64,000 bases of DNA from CTSoil-043 sp963821235 (GCA_963821235.1 CAWGCS010000002.1:316223-380222), one strand, 5' to 3'; positions 11,145-20,229 are shown, numbered from the stretch's first letter. The notes: generated from the sequence alone by a model not told the origin. Program-made: numbers and translations.

Positions 11145-11612
11145 ATGGAGGTCATGAAGCAGCTTCGCCAGCGGGCGATCCGCGACCTGGTGGAGCAGCG
11201 CCCGATCCGGACCCAGCAGGAGCTGGCGGCCGCCCTTCGCGAGCGCGGGTTCCGGACCACCCAGGCCACCATCAGCCGCGACGTCGCCGAGCTCCAGCTG
11301 ATCAAGACCCATCGCGACGGGGTGAGCGTCTACGCCCTCCCGCCGCGCCTGGCCGAGGCCGATCCGACTGGTGAGGAGCGGCTGCGCCGCCTCTTCCGCG
11401 ACCTGCCGGTGGAGATCCGGGAGGCCGGCATGCTCCTCGTCCTGGTCACCCTGCCGGGCTCGGCCCACGCCATCGCGGCCTCGCTCGACCGTGCCCGCTG
11501 GCCGGAAGTCGTGGGCTCCATCGCCGGCGACGACACCTGCTTCGTCGCCTGCCCCGACCGTCGGGCCCTGCATCGCGTCCGCGAGCGCCTGGAGCGGCTG
11601 GCCGAGGGGTAG
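11145..11612 (+). CDS. argR: Arginine repressor
   Basis: Arginine-responsive hexameric repressor/activator. The 155-residue product has an N-terminal winged helix (QELAAALRERGFRTTQATISRDVAELQLIK, about residues 24-53), the conserved SRD segment, and the C-terminal oligomerisation/arginine-binding domain ending with GTIAGDDT-like GSIAGDDTCFVAC. Length is typical. GGGAG stands 5 bases before the first ATG; a second ATG 9 bases later has poorer spacing. No arginine genes are in this window, so it probably acts elsewhere in the genome. Confidence 0.95.
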   Translation: MEVMKQLRQRAIRDLVEQRPIRTQQELAAALRERGFRTTQATISRDVAELQLIKTHRDGVSVYALPPRLAEADPTGEERLRRLFRDLPVEIREAGMLLVLVTLPGSAHAIAASLDRARWPEVVGSIAGDDTCFVACPDRRALHRVRERLERLAEG

Positions 11613-11636
11613 GGGCGGGGCGCGCGACCCGCCGCG

Positions 11637-12626
11637 TCAGGCCGGGTCGAGGCGGGCGAGGGAGATCCCTGCCAGCACCCGCTCCACGTCGGCCGGGTCC
11701 AGCTCGCCCTGGCCGGGCGTGAGGGCGTTGGCACAGGCGGCCGCGCCGCCCCGCCGGGCGGCCTCGGGGAGGGGATGGCCGGCCGCGAGAGCCGCCGCGA
11801 GCCCGGCGAGGAGGGCGTCGCCGCTGCCGACCACGTAGGGGCCGAGCTCCGGCGGCGGCCCGATCCGCCAGGTGGCGCCGGACTCGTCGGCCAGGACGGC
11901 GCCCCGGGGGCCACGGCTGACCAGCGAGGCGCGCGCGCCGCGGGCGCGCAGCGCGCGGGCCGCTGCGACGGCACCCGCCTCGTCGGCGGCCGCGATGCCC
12001 GTCGCCTCCGACGCCTCCCGGGCGTTGACCTTCGCCAGCCAGGGCCGTCCCTCGAGCGCGGCGACGAGGTGCTCGCCGCCGGCGTCCACGACCGCCCGTG
12101 CCCCGGACGCGGCCGCCAGCGCGGCGAGGTGCCCGTACCCCGCCGGCGGCGAGCCCGGAGGGAGGCTCCCGGCCAGGACGACGAGGGCACCCGCCGGGTC
12201 GTCCGCCAGCTCGGCCGAGAGCGCCGCCTCGACCAGGCCCCACCCGGCGTCGTCCAGCGTGAGCCCCGCCTCGTAGAGCTCGGTCAGGGCTCCCGTCGAG
12301 CGATCCAGCACGGACAGGCAGGTGCGGGTCTCGCCGGGGACGCGGACGGCGCGGGCCCGGATGCCGCGGGCGGCAAGCGCCTCCTCGAGCCAGTCTCCGG
12401 CATGCCCGCCCAGGACGGCGACGACTGAGGCCGCCAGCCCCAGCGTCCGGGCGGCGCGGGCCACGTTGATGGCCTTGCCGCCGGGCAGGACGGAGAGCAG
12501 CTGCGGCCGGTGGATCTCGCCCGCCACGAGGCGGTCGACGGCGACGGTCTTGTCGATGGCGGCATTGACCGAGACGCAGACAAGCCGGCGCAGGGGCTCC
12601 CGTGGCGCCGCGCCCGGCGAGCTCAT
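11637..12626 (-). CDS. PfkB kinase, 1-phosphofructokinase/tagatose-6-phosphate kinase type
   Basis: Sugar-phosphate kinase of the FruK/LacC branch. The 329-residue product has LPGGKAINVARAARTLG (PfkB signature 1, the GGK.INVAR form typical of FruK/LacC) and a C-terminal GSGDALLAGLAAAL with the catalytic Asp, followed by the family-like tail SPGQGE-type ALTPGQGELDPADVE. The start is the ATG at 12626, which overlaps the stop of the next kinase by 4 bases. The LacD-type aldolase in the same operon makes tagatose-6-phosphate (or fructose-1-phosphate) the natural substrate, giving the bisphosphate for cleavage. Exact sugar unproven. Confidence 0.88.
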   Translation of the reverse strand: MSSPGAAPREPLRRLVCVSVNAAIDKTVAVDRLVAGEIHRPQLLSVLPGGKAINVARAARTLGLAASVVAVLGGHAGDWLEEALAARGIRARAVRVPGETRTCLSVLDRSTGALTELYEAGLTLDDAGWGLVEAALSAELADDPAGALVVLAGSLPPGSPPAGYGHLAALAAASGARAVVDAGGEHLVAALEGRPWLAKVNAREASEATGIAAADEAGAVAAARALRARGARASLVSRGPRGAVLADESGATWRIGPPPELGPYVVGSGDALLAGLAAALAAGHPLPEAARRGGAAACANALTPGQGELDPADVERVLAGISLARLDPA

Positions 12627-13582
12627 CCGGGAAGCCCCGCCGCCCGGGCGGCCGCCTCGGCCCCCGCCAGGGTGGGCTGCGCGGCCGTGCCGCCGACGCC
12701 GAGCGTGGAGAGCGAGCCGCAGGCCACCCCGAGGGCGAGGCAGGCCTCGACGGGCCGACCGGAGAGCCAGCCGGCGAGGAAGCCGGCGTCGAACGAGTCG
12801 CCCGCGCCGGTCGCGTCCACCGCGACGACCGGCAGCGCCGGGCACCGCGCCAGGCCGCCGGCGGTCGCGGCGATGGCGCCGGCGGCCCCCAGCTTCACCG
12901 CGACCACGCGCGGGCCGAGGTCGACCAGGGCCCTGGCCGCCGCCTCGACGTCGTCGAGCCCGGTGATCCGGGCCGCCTCCGCGGCGTTGGGAAGGAAGAC
13001 GTCGGTCTCGGCGAGGAGGTCGCGCAGCCCTCCGTCCCAGCGGCCTCGGGGATCCCAGTTGCAGTCGAGCGACGTCGTCACTCCGGACGTCCCCGCCGCC
13101 CGGAAGAGGGCCGGCAGGTCCGGCCGGGCGGCGTCGAGCAGGAAGTAGCTCCCGACGTGGACGTGGCGAGCCCGCGCCAGCAGGGACGGCGGAAGGTCGT
13201 CCACGCGGAGGAGGGGCATCGTGCCGGGAGCGGTGAGGATCGCCCGGTCCGACGGGCCCGACAGGATGAGGCTGGCACCCGTCGGGACGGCTGGATCGAC
13301 CCGGACCGCCGCGGTCTCGAGGCCCCGCTCGGCCATCTCGGCGAGCATGAACCGGCCGAGGGCATCGTCGCCGACGACGCCGACCATCGCCGTCCGGAGC
13401 CCGAGGCGGGCCGCGCCGCAGGCAAGGATGACGGAGGAGCTGCCGATGACGAGGTCGATCCCGTCGACCCAGCGCTCGACCTGGTCGAAGGCCGGCCGGG
13501 GATCGGCGGCCCGGACGACGATGTCGGGGTTGACCTCGCCGAGGACGAGGAGGTCGAGGTCGCGAGCCCGGCCGACGGTCAT
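12623..13582 (-). CDS. PfkB family carbohydrate kinase, ribokinase-like
   Basis: A second sugar kinase, 319 residues, of the ribokinase branch. N-terminal LVLGEVNPDIVV and the CGAARLGLRTAMVGVVGDDALG segment give signature 1, and DATGAGDSFDAGFLAGWL near residue 260 is a clean signature 2 with catalytic Asp. It could phosphorylate the free sugar released by the GH4 enzyme before the isomerase acts. Start ATG at 13582 (MTVGRARD); it ends by overlapping the next kinase by 4 bases and lies 5 bases after the aldolase stop, so the three genes form one leftward operon. Confidence 0.88.
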   Translation of the reverse strand: MTVGRARDLDLLVLGEVNPDIVVRAADPRPAFDQVERWVDGIDLVIGSSSVILACGAARLGLRTAMVGVVGDDALGRFMLAEMAERGLETAAVRVDPAVPTGASLILSGPSDRAILTAPGTMPLLRVDDLPPSLLARARHVHVGSYFLLDAARPDLPALFRAAGTSGVTTSLDCNWDPRGRWDGGLRDLLAETDVFLPNAAEAARITGLDDVEAAARALVDLGPRVVAVKLGAAGAIAATAGGLARCPALPVVAVDATGAGDSFDAGFLAGWLSGRPVEACLALGVACGSLSTLGVGGTAAQPTLAGAEAAARAAGLPG

Positions 13583-13587
13583 CCGGC

Positions 13588-14559
13588 TCAGCGCTCCCGG
13601 AACCAGCCCTCGACGGGCTCCGGCGCCGCCGTCAGCGTCCCTCGCCGGGCGTGCCACGGCAGCCCCAGCTCGTCGACGACCTGCGCCAGCCGCTCCAGCC
13701 GAGTCCGCCCCTCCGTCGCCAACCAGGCGTCGCGGGCCGCCGCAGGCAGCGTCGCCGACGGCGCCCAGACCGATCGCCCGACGAGGACGCCCGACGCCCC
13801 GGCCCGGCAGGCGACCATGACCTGGCGCTCGAACGTCGCATCGTCCACCCCGCCCGAGAGGAGGACCCAGGGGACGGGGGAGGTCGCATCGAGCTCGGCG
13901 CAGGCATCCGCCCAGGCTCCCTCGTCGGTGACCTGCGGGTCGTAGGGGAACTCGGCCTTCAGGACGTCGCCGCCGAGGCCCATCAGCCGCCCTGCCGTCG
14001 CGACGACGCAGCGCCGCCGGGCCTCGCCGGTCAGCTTCCCTCCGCTCAGCGGGTCGAAGCCGAGCGGCTCGACGAAGAGGGCCAGGTCGGCTGCCCGGCA
14101 GGAGGCGGCGACGTCGGCCACCAGCCGCTCCTGGTCCGCCGCATTGGCGGCGTCGGGGTGGTAGTAGACGAGGAGCTTCGCCGCCGACGCGCCGAGGCGC
14201 TTCGCCTGCTCGACGGACCAGCCCGCGAGGACGCGGCTGACCCGCGCCGTGGGCGGTCCTTCGTAGCCGGTCGCCTCGACGGCCACCATGAGGCCGGCAC
14301 TCCCGGGGAGCGAGCCGTCGGCGATGCACTGGGCTGCCCCGATCTCGGGGTCGAGGAGGGTGCCCGTCGCGGTCCCCGCCAGGGCCCGCACCACGGCCCG
14401 CTTGTAGGCGACCATCTCCCCGAACGTCGCCGTCTCAGGCGCCTCCGGGTGGAGCTCCCGCCGGAGGTTCTGGCGGTGGTCGAGGGCGAGGACGGCGAAC
14501 GTGCCGCGGGCCGAGGCGCAGGCCTGCAGCCCGCGCCGCGTGCCGAGCAGGTACGGCAT
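13588..14559 (-). CDS. LacD-type class I aldolase (tagatose-bisphosphate aldolase-like)
   Basis: Class I (Schiff-base) aldolase of the LacD/DeoC fold that splits tagatose-1,6-bisphosphate, or a related ketose phosphate, into two trioses. The 323-residue product shows FAVLALDHRQNLR near residue 21, AAKLLVYYHPD near 127, and GGDVLKAEFP with the probable Schiff-base Lys201 (LacD: DVLKVE). The C-terminal LLSGGVDDATFERQV and GASGVLVGRSVW form the phosphate site. First gene of the leftward arm, divergent from the DeoR regulator. The related sulfofructose-phosphate aldolases (YihT) are an alternative, but no sulfolactaldehyde reductase is adjacent. Confidence 0.87.
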   Translation of the reverse strand: MPYLLGTRRGLQACASARGTFAVLALDHRQNLRRELHPEAPETATFGEMVAYKRAVVRALAGTATGTLLDPEIGAAQCIADGSLPGSAGLMVAVEATGYEGPPTARVSRVLAGWSVEQAKRLGASAAKLLVYYHPDAANAADQERLVADVAASCRAADLALFVEPLGFDPLSGGKLTGEARRRCVVATAGRLMGLGGDVLKAEFPYDPQVTDEGAWADACAELDATSPVPWVLLSGGVDDATFERQVMVACRAGASGVLVGRSVWAPSATLPAAARDAWLATEGRTRLERLAQVVDELGLPWHARRGTLTAAPEPVEGWFRER

Positions 14560-14589
14560 CGGGCACCTCGGGCGGGGCGGGACCCCCGG

Positions 14590-14618
14590 ATCGTAGCGCG
14601 GGGCCTGCCGGACAACAA
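14590..14618 (-). promoter_or_regulatory. Candidate promoter of the aldolase-kinase operon
   Basis: Read leftward, TTGTTG (14618-14613) and TACGAT (14595-14590) are separated by 17 bases and end 30 bases before the aldolase ATG. Confidence 0.45.
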
Positions 14619-14627
14619 CGCGACGAT

Positions 14628-14690
14628 TGCGCGATTCGCGCAGGATGATCGTTGACGGCGCGCGATACGCGTCACAGCATGCGCGCATGC
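14628..14690. promoter_or_regulatory. Palindromic candidate operators in the divergent sugar promoter region
   Basis: Two exact palindromes lie between the divergent arms: TGCGCGA-T-TCGCGCA at 14628-14642, just upstream of the leftward -35, and GCATGCGCGCATGC at 14677-14690, which covers the regulator's own start codon. DeoR-family proteins normally bind such sites near their own promoter; binding here is inferred from position only. Confidence 0.4.
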
Positions 14691-15472
14691 CGCGCAGCGA
14701 TCGCCGCCGCCAGCTGCTCCGCCGCCTCAGCGAGGACGGTCGCGCGAGCGTGACTGCGCTGGCCACGGACCTCGGCGTCACGGCCTCGACGATTCGCCGC
14801 GACCTCGCCCGCCTGGCTGACGATGGCACCCTCGTCCGGACCTACGGCGGAGCGACGCTCGCCCCGGCCGGGCGACCCGCGGCGGGCCGCCGCGACCCGG
14901 CCGGGGAGGCCAAGCGGGCGATCGGGACGGCCGCCGCGGCCCTCGTGGAGGACGGCCAGACGATCGCGATCTCCAGCGGCTCGACCACCCTCGAGCTCGC
15001 CCGCCGCCTCGTCGACCGGCGCCTCACGGTGATCACCAACGCCCTCGACGTGGCCTCGGTCCTCCTCGATCGCGAGGGGATCGAGCTGGTCGTGCTCGGC
15101 GGCGTCGTGCGACCCCGGATGCACTCGATGCTGGGCCACCTCTCCGAGCTGGCCCTGCGGGAGCTGCGGGCCGACACCCTGTTCATGGGGATCGGGGCCA
15201 TGGACCCCGATCACGGCCTCATGAACGACTCGATCCCTGAGATCCTCACTGACCGCGCCCTCCGCCGGAGCGCCCGCCGATGCGTCGTCCTCGCCGACAG
15301 CTCCAAGTTCGCCCAGGTCGCTCCCGCCTTCGTCTTCGGCCTCGACGAGGTCGACGTCATCGTCACCGACGCCGGGGCCGACCCCGCCGACGTCGTCGCC
15401 CTGCAGGCCCGCGGCGTCCGCGTCGTCGTGGCCGGCCCGCCGTCCCCCGAAGGGAGCCCACCCAGGCGATGA
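14687..15472 (+). CDS. DeoR family transcriptional regulator
   Basis: Sugar-phosphate-responsive repressor. The 261-residue product has an N-terminal DeoR winged helix (RRRQLLRRLSEDGRASVTALATDLGVTASTIRRDLARL split over residues 6-44) and a C-terminal sugar-sensing DeoRC domain with AISSGSTTLELAR, VITNALDVA and FMGIGAMD blocks. I chose the ATG at 14687 because the helix begins right after it; a TTGACG at 14652 and a weak -10 (14675-14680) would place the transcript start at the ATG itself. It overlaps the SIS gene by 4 bases and is the obvious regulator of both arms. Confidence 0.9.
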   Translation: MPRSDRRRQLLRRLSEDGRASVTALATDLGVTASTIRRDLARLADDGTLVRTYGGATLAPAGRPAAGRRDPAGEAKRAIGTAAAALVEDGQTIAISSGSTTLELARRLVDRRLTVITNALDVASVLLDREGIELVVLGGVVRPRMHSMLGHLSELALRELRADTLFMGIGAMDPDHGLMNDSIPEILTDRALRRSARRCVVLADSSKFAQVAPAFVFGLDEVDVIVTDAGADPADVVALQARGVRVVVAGPPSPEGSPPRR

Positions 15473-16569
15473 TCGAAGGAATCGTCCCCGACGAGATCCG
15501 CGCCGAGGCGGACGCCATCCGCGCCACCCTGGACGAAGGCCTCGCCGGCGCGCGTGCCGCCGCGGCGGGCCTGCGCGACGCGGGCACGCGCAGGATCCAC
15601 GTCATCGGCAACGGCACCTCGTACCACTCCGCGGTGGCCGCGGCGACCCTCTACCGGCGCCACGCGGCCGCCGACGACCCGACGGTGATCGCCCTCAACG
15701 CCGGCGAGTTCCGGACCTACCTGCCGGCGCTTGGGCCGGGGGACGCGGTCGTCGGCATCTCCGCCTCCGGGGAGTTCCGCGACGTCCTGGCGGTCGTGGA
15801 GGCGCTCCGCGGCCGCGTCCCGACCGTGGGGATCGTCCACGTGCCCGGCAGCACCCTCGATCGGGCTGCCGACCACGTCGTCCGCTCGGCCGGCGGGGCC
15901 AGCCGGGTCCCCGTCATGACCAAGACGTTCGCCGCCACCCTGACGGCGACCCACCTCGTGCTCGGGGAGCTGCTGGGCGGCGCCCGGGCGGAGGCCCTCC
16001 GGGCCGCGCTCGCACGAGCGGCCGACGACGTCTCGGCGGCCGTGGCCGCGGCGCTGCCCCGGGCGGAGGCGCTGGCGGACGCCCTGGCCGGCCGGGAGCA
16101 CGTCTTCGTCGTGGGCAGCGGCAACGCGACGGCCGCCGCGTACGAGGCCGCCCTCAAGCTCAAGGAGATGGCCCTCGTCCATGCCGAGGGCGCCGAGTCG
16201 TGGGAGATGGCGTCGGGCGCCGCAACGATCGTGGGGCCAGCCAGTGTCGTCGTCGCCCTGGCCCCCAGCGGTCCCGGGCGCGAGGCGACCCTCGACGTCG
16301 CCCGCCACGCGGCCGGCTGGGGTGCTCGCGTCGTCGAGGTGGGCCCCGGCGCGGCGTCGGCGATCGACGGCGCCGACCACCTCCCGCTGCCGCCGTCGGC
16401 GGCCGAGGACCTGGCCCCCCTGACGGCCGTGCCCCCGGTCGCCCTCCTCGCCTTCGCCCTCGCCCGGCGCCGGGGCCACGACCCCGACCACCCGGCCTGG
16501 GTCGAGCGCTACCACAGCCAGGGGCTGCGTCACATCGTCGGCGTCGGCGACGCCGTCCCGGAGGGCTGA
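15469..16569 (+). CDS. Double-SIS sugar isomerase/deaminase (GlmS C-terminal/AgaS type)
   Basis: A 366-residue protein with two sugar-isomerase (SIS) domains, residues about 35-165 and 205-340, like the isomerase half of GlmS but with no glutaminase domain. Domain one has HVIGNGTSYHSAVAA, domain two has FVVGSGNATAAAYEAALKLKEMALVHAEG, matching GlmS ALKLKEISYIHAE, and a terminal His/Ser-rich HSQGLRH tail. Such free-standing proteins are aminosugar-phosphate deaminase/isomerases (AgaS) or fructosamine deglycases (FrlB). In this context it may convert galactosamine-6-phosphate to tagatose-6-phosphate. ATG overlaps the regulator stop by 4 bases. Confidence 0.86.
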   Translation: MIEGIVPDEIRAEADAIRATLDEGLAGARAAAAGLRDAGTRRIHVIGNGTSYHSAVAAATLYRRHAAADDPTVIALNAGEFRTYLPALGPGDAVVGISASGEFRDVLAVVEALRGRVPTVGIVHVPGSTLDRAADHVVRSAGGASRVPVMTKTFAATLTATHLVLGELLGGARAEALRAALARAADDVSAAVAAALPRAEALADALAGREHVFVVGSGNATAAAYEAALKLKEMALVHAEGAESWEMASGAATIVGPASVVVALAPSGPGREATLDVARHAAGWGARVVEVGPGAASAIDGADHLPLPPSAAEDLAPLTAVPPVALLAFALARRRGHDPDHPAWVERYHSQGLRHIVGVGDAVPEG

Positions 16570-16570
16570 G

Positions 16571-17887
16571 ATGCCGCGGATCGTCCTCGTCGGCGCCGGC
16601 AGCGTCGAGTTCACCCGCAACCTGCTGGGCGACTTCCTCTCCTACCCGGAGCTCCGCGAGGCGGAGATCGTCCTCCACGACATCGACGGCGACCGCCTGG
16701 CGACCGCCGAGCGAATGGCCCGCTGGACGGCGGGCGCGCTGGGCGCGGAGCCGGTCGTCCGGGGGAGCCTCGACCGCCGGGAGGCGCTCGCCGGGGCGGA
16801 CTTCGTGATCAACACGATCCAGGTCGGCGGCGCACGGGCGACCAGGGTCGACTTCGACGTCCCGGCCCGCTTCGGCCTGCGCTACACGATCAACGACACG
16901 ATCAACGTCGGCGGCGTCCTGCGGGGGCTGCGCACGATCCCGGTCGTCCTCGGCATCGCGGCGGACATGGCCGAGGTCTGCCCCGACGCCCTCCTTCTCA
17001 ACTACACCAACCCCATGGGCATCCTGGTCCGCGCCGTCGACGAGGCGGTGGGGCTTCCGACGGTCGGCCTCTGCCACTCGGTCTACTGGACGGTCCACCG
17101 CCTGGCGGAGTACCTCGAGGTCCCCGTCGTCGAGGTCGACGCGCTCTCGGCCGGCGTGAACCACCTGGCCTGGATCCTCCGCCTCGAGCACCGCGGCGTC
17201 GACCTCTACCCGGCCCTCCATGCGTTCGTCGGGTCGGGGCGCGTCCCCGAGGACGACCTGGTGCGGGCCGATCTCTTCCGCCGCTTCGGCTTCTACCCCA
17301 CGGAATCGTCGGAGCACCACGCGGAGTACAACCCGTGGTTCATCCCGAAGGGGAAGGTGGAGTCCTTCCGGATCCCGATCGGGGAGTATCTCGACCGGGT
17401 CGCCCACAACCTCGACGAGTACGCCGAGACGAAGCGACGGCTCGACGCGGGCGAGCCCTTCGAGATCGAGCGGAGCGGGGAGTACGCGGCGGTCATCGTG
17501 GGGGCCATGACGAGCGGCGAGCCGGCCCGCATCGTCGCCAACGTCCCCAACGACGGCGGGCGGCTGGTCCCCAACCTCGCCGCCGACGCCTGCGTGGAGG
17601 TCCCCGCCCTGGTGGACGGGCTGGGCGTCCATCCCGTCTCCGCGGGCCCGCTCCCGCCGCAGTGCGCCGCCTACACCCGGCCGGCGGTCGACTGCCAGGA
17701 GCTGGCCGTGCGGGCGGCGCTCGACGAGGACCGCGACCTCGTGTACCACGCCGTGCTCACCGACCCACAGGTGCAGGCCGCGCTCTCCCTCGACGAGGCG
17801 TGGCGCATGACCGACGAGCTGATCGCGGCCGAGGCGGAGTGGCTGCCCGGCTGGCTGGGCGGCGACGCCCCGGACTGGATGGCATAG
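16571..17887 (+). CDS. GH4 family NAD-dependent glycosidase, alpha-galactosidase-like motif
   Basis: Glycoside hydrolase family 4 enzymes use NAD+ and a divalent metal in a redox-assisted cleavage. The 438-residue product starts with a Rossmann motif IVLVGAGSVEFTRNLLGD, continues with INTIQVGG and LNYTNPMGI, and has the metal-binding CHSV motif (GLCHSVYWT), then NHLAWIL and the C-terminal NVPNDG and AVDCQELAVRAAL. CHSV is the motif of the MelA alpha-galactosidase subgroup rather than the phospho-glucosidases (CN.P). Begins one base after the SIS stop. The substrate is therefore probably an alpha-galactoside or alpha-galactosaminide. Confidence 0.9.
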   Translation: MPRIVLVGAGSVEFTRNLLGDFLSYPELREAEIVLHDIDGDRLATAERMARWTAGALGAEPVVRGSLDRREALAGADFVINTIQVGGARATRVDFDVPARFGLRYTINDTINVGGVLRGLRTIPVVLGIAADMAEVCPDALLLNYTNPMGILVRAVDEAVGLPTVGLCHSVYWTVHRLAEYLEVPVVEVDALSAGVNHLAWILRLEHRGVDLYPALHAFVGSGRVPEDDLVRADLFRRFGFYPTESSEHHAEYNPWFIPKGKVESFRIPIGEYLDRVAHNLDEYAETKRRLDAGEPFEIERSGEYAAVIVGAMTSGEPARIVANVPNDGGRLVPNLAADACVEVPALVDGLGVHPVSAGPLPPQCAAYTRPAVDCQELAVRAALDEDRDLVYHAVLTDPQVQAALSLDEAWRMTDELIAAEAEWLPGWLGGDAPDWMA

Positions 17888-17897
17888 CCGGAGGAGG

Positions 17898-19265
17898 ATG
17901 GCAGTGCACACGTTCCAGCGATCTCACCGGTGGCGGACGCTCGTCGCGCTGGCCGCGATCGGCCTCCTCGCCGCCGCCTGCGGCGGGGGAGCCAGCCCGA
18001 CCCCGACGACGGCGCCGTCGGCCAGCCAGCCCGCGTCCACCGGCGAGCCCTCTCCGTCGCCGGTCGGTGGCTACACCGGGCCCGACGTCACGATCACCTA
18101 CGCGATCTGGGGTGATCCGGCGGAGCTGAAGAGCCAGCAGGCCATCGTGGACTCGTTCCACGCGGCGAACCCCAGGATTACCGTCGACGTCAGCGTCAGC
18201 GACTGGGACGCCTACTGGGACAAGGTCCAGACCGGCCTGGCCGGGGGCGCCGCCCCCGACGTCTTCGCCATGGACGGCCCGCTCTTCCCGGACTACCAGT
18301 CGCGGGGCGTCCTCCTCGACCTCAAGCCGTTCATCGACCGCGACGCCTACGACCTCGGCCAGCTGACCGACCAGGGCGTCGCCGACTTCACGACCGCGGA
18401 CGGCGGCCAGTACGGGATCCCGCGCGATCTCAACACCATCGTCCTGTACTACAACAAGGCCATGTTCGACGCCGCCGGCCTCGCCTACCCGGACGAGTCG
18501 TGGGACTGGGCGAAGCTCGTCGAGGTGGCCCATCAGCTCACCAAGGACGAGAACGGCGATGGGACCGTCGACCAGTGGGGCTTCTACACCGAGACGACGG
18601 ACATGGAGAACTACTGGAGCTCGCTCGTCTGGCAGAACGGTGGCGACATCCTCGCCGCGGACGGCAAGACGACGGCCCTCGGCACGGCCCAGGCGGCGGG
18701 CGGCATCCAGTTCCTCCAGGACCTGATCTGGAAGGAGAAGGTGATGGCCGAGCCGGCGCTCTTCGCGGAGACCGGCGACGCCTTCGAGCAGGGCAAGGCG
18801 GCCATGGAGGCGAACGGGTCGTGGCTCGTCCCGACCCACACGGCGGCCGGGATCGACCTCGGGGTCGCCCCGCTGCCGTCCGGGCCGGCCGGACGCTTCA
18901 CGTCCGTCAACCCGACGGGTGCGGTGGTCTACGTGAACAGCAAGGCCCCCGACGCCGCCTGGGAGTTCGTCAAGTACCTCGCCAGCCCGGCCGCCCAGGA
19001 GCAGCTCATGCAGCTGCGGGCGTCGCTGCCGGTCAGCAAGGAGGTCCTCGCCGGCCCCTACTCGACATCGTTCGACGGGGCCAAGGTCTTCGCCGACAGC
19101 CTGGCCTACGCTCGCCTGAAGCCGTCGTTCGCGGGCTACAACGAGTTCACCACGATTCTCCAGGGCGAGCTCGACGCCAACGTCTTCAACGAGCCCAAGA
19201 AGACGGCCGCCCAGGCGCTGGCCGACGTGGTGCCGCAGCTCGACGCGCTCCTCGCAGGGCAGTGA
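17898..19265 (+). CDS. Sugar ABC transporter substrate-binding lipoprotein (family 1)
   Basis: Extracytoplasmic receptor of a CUT1-type importer. The 455-residue product has a signal peptide with lipobox LLAAAC near residue 27, a Thr/Ser/Pro linker, and the SBP_bac_1 fold: VTITYAIWGDPAELK, the DVFAMDGPLF block, IPRDLNTIVLYYNKAMFDAAGL, and AWEFVKYLASPAAQEQL. Acidic EF-hand-like DENGDGTVDQWGF near residue 215 is common in the family. GGAGGA precedes the start by a few bases. Two permeases follow directly; no ATPase gene is present. Confidence 0.94.
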   Translation: MAVHTFQRSHRWRTLVALAAIGLLAAACGGGASPTPTTAPSASQPASTGEPSPSPVGGYTGPDVTITYAIWGDPAELKSQQAIVDSFHAANPRITVDVSVSDWDAYWDKVQTGLAGGAAPDVFAMDGPLFPDYQSRGVLLDLKPFIDRDAYDLGQLTDQGVADFTTADGGQYGIPRDLNTIVLYYNKAMFDAAGLAYPDESWDWAKLVEVAHQLTKDENGDGTVDQWGFYTETTDMENYWSSLVWQNGGDILAADGKTTALGTAQAAGGIQFLQDLIWKEKVMAEPALFAETGDAFEQGKAAMEANGSWLVPTHTAAGIDLGVAPLPSGPAGRFTSVNPTGAVVYVNSKAPDAAWEFVKYLASPAAQEQLMQLRASLPVSKEVLAGPYSTSFDGAKVFADSLAYARLKPSFAGYNEFTTILQGELDANVFNEPKKTAAQALADVVPQLDALLAGQ

Positions 19266-19296
19266 CGGCCGCCGTCAGGCCCCCCGCCAACGGCCG

Positions 19297-20229
19297 ATGA
19301 CCGTCCTTCGCCGCCGTGCCGCCGCGGGCGCCGCCCCCCGGCGACGCGGCGGCGGCCCCGTCGCGGCCGAGGCACGCTGGGCGTGGCTGTTCCTCGCTCC
19401 GACCCTCGTCGGCCTGGCGATCCTCTCGGCCGGGCCGATCGTGGCCACCTTCCTCGTCAGCCTCACCAAGTGGGACCTGCTCACGGCGCCCGACTGGGCG
19501 GGCATCGGCAACTACGCGTCACTGCTCGGCGATCGCCGCTTCCTGCTGGCGCTCCGCAACACGGCCTTCTTCACGGCCGTGTCGGTGCCGGTCGGGATGA
19601 TCCTCGCCCTGGCCCTCGCCCTGGCCCTCAACCAGCGGATGCGCGGCATCGCCTGGATCCGGACCGCCTACTTCCTGCCTGTCGTGACCTCGGCCACGGC
19701 GGTCGGGCTCGTCTGGGCGTGGATCTACGCCCCCTCGGGCGGAATCCTCAACCAGCTCCTCGGGGTCTTCGGCCTGCCCGCCCAGAAGTGGGTCACGGAC
19801 CCTTTCTGGGCCATGCCCTCGATCGTGCTCATGAGCGTCTGGCAGGGCCTGGGGACCAGCGTGATCATCTTCCTGGCCGGCCTGCAGGGGATCCCGCAGG
19901 AGTACTACGACGCAGCGGCCGTGGACGGTGCCGGGCGCTGGGCCCGCTTCAGGAGCGTCACCCTGCCGCTCCTGACGCCCAGCCTCTTCTTCACCGGGAT
20001 CCTGGCCCTCATCTCCGCCTTCCAGGTCTTCGACCAGGTCTACGTCCTGGCACGCCCGGGGAAGCCGACCGATGCCACGGTCACCCTGGTCTACTTCATC
20101 TACGAGAACGGCTTCAAGAACTTCAAGATGGGCTACGCGGCCGCCGCCTCGTGGGTCCTCTTCCTCATCGTGGCCGTGCTCACCTTCCTCTACTTCCGCT
20201 CGCAGCGCCGCTGGGTCCACTACCAGTGA
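19297..20229 (+). CDS. Sugar ABC transporter permease, MalF/UgpA type
   Basis: A 310-residue inner-membrane subunit with six spans. The cytoplasmic EAA loop that docks the ATPase is EYYDAAAVDGAGRWARFRSVTLP, near residue 205. N-terminal RRxxR-rich stretch then the first span WAWLFLAPTLVGLAIL. It follows the binding-protein gene by 31 bases and is followed by the second permease after 10 bases. Family assignment is clear; specificity follows the operon. Confidence 0.95.
   Translation: MTVLRRRAAAGAAPRRRGGGPVAAEARWAWLFLAPTLVGLAILSAGPIVATFLVSLTKWDLLTAPDWAGIGNYASLLGDRRFLLALRNTAFFTAVSVPVGMILALALALALNQRMRGIAWIRTAYFLPVVTSATAVGLVWAWIYAPSGGILNQLLGVFGLPAQKWVTDPFWAMPSIVLMSVWQGLGTSVIIFLAGLQGIPQEYYDAAAVDGAGRWARFRSVTLPLLTPSLFFTGILALISAFQVFDQVYVLARPGKPTDATVTLVYFIYENGFKNFKMGYAAAASWVLFLIVAVLTFLYFRSQRRWVHYQ

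Noticed and set aside
11637..14559. Sulfoquinovose (sulfo-EMP) pathway for the PfkB/LacD operon
   Set aside because: No sulfoquinovosidase or sulfolactaldehyde reductase is in the locus; GH4 with CHSV and an AgaS/GlmS-like isomerase fit a galactose-series substrate better, though not conclusively.
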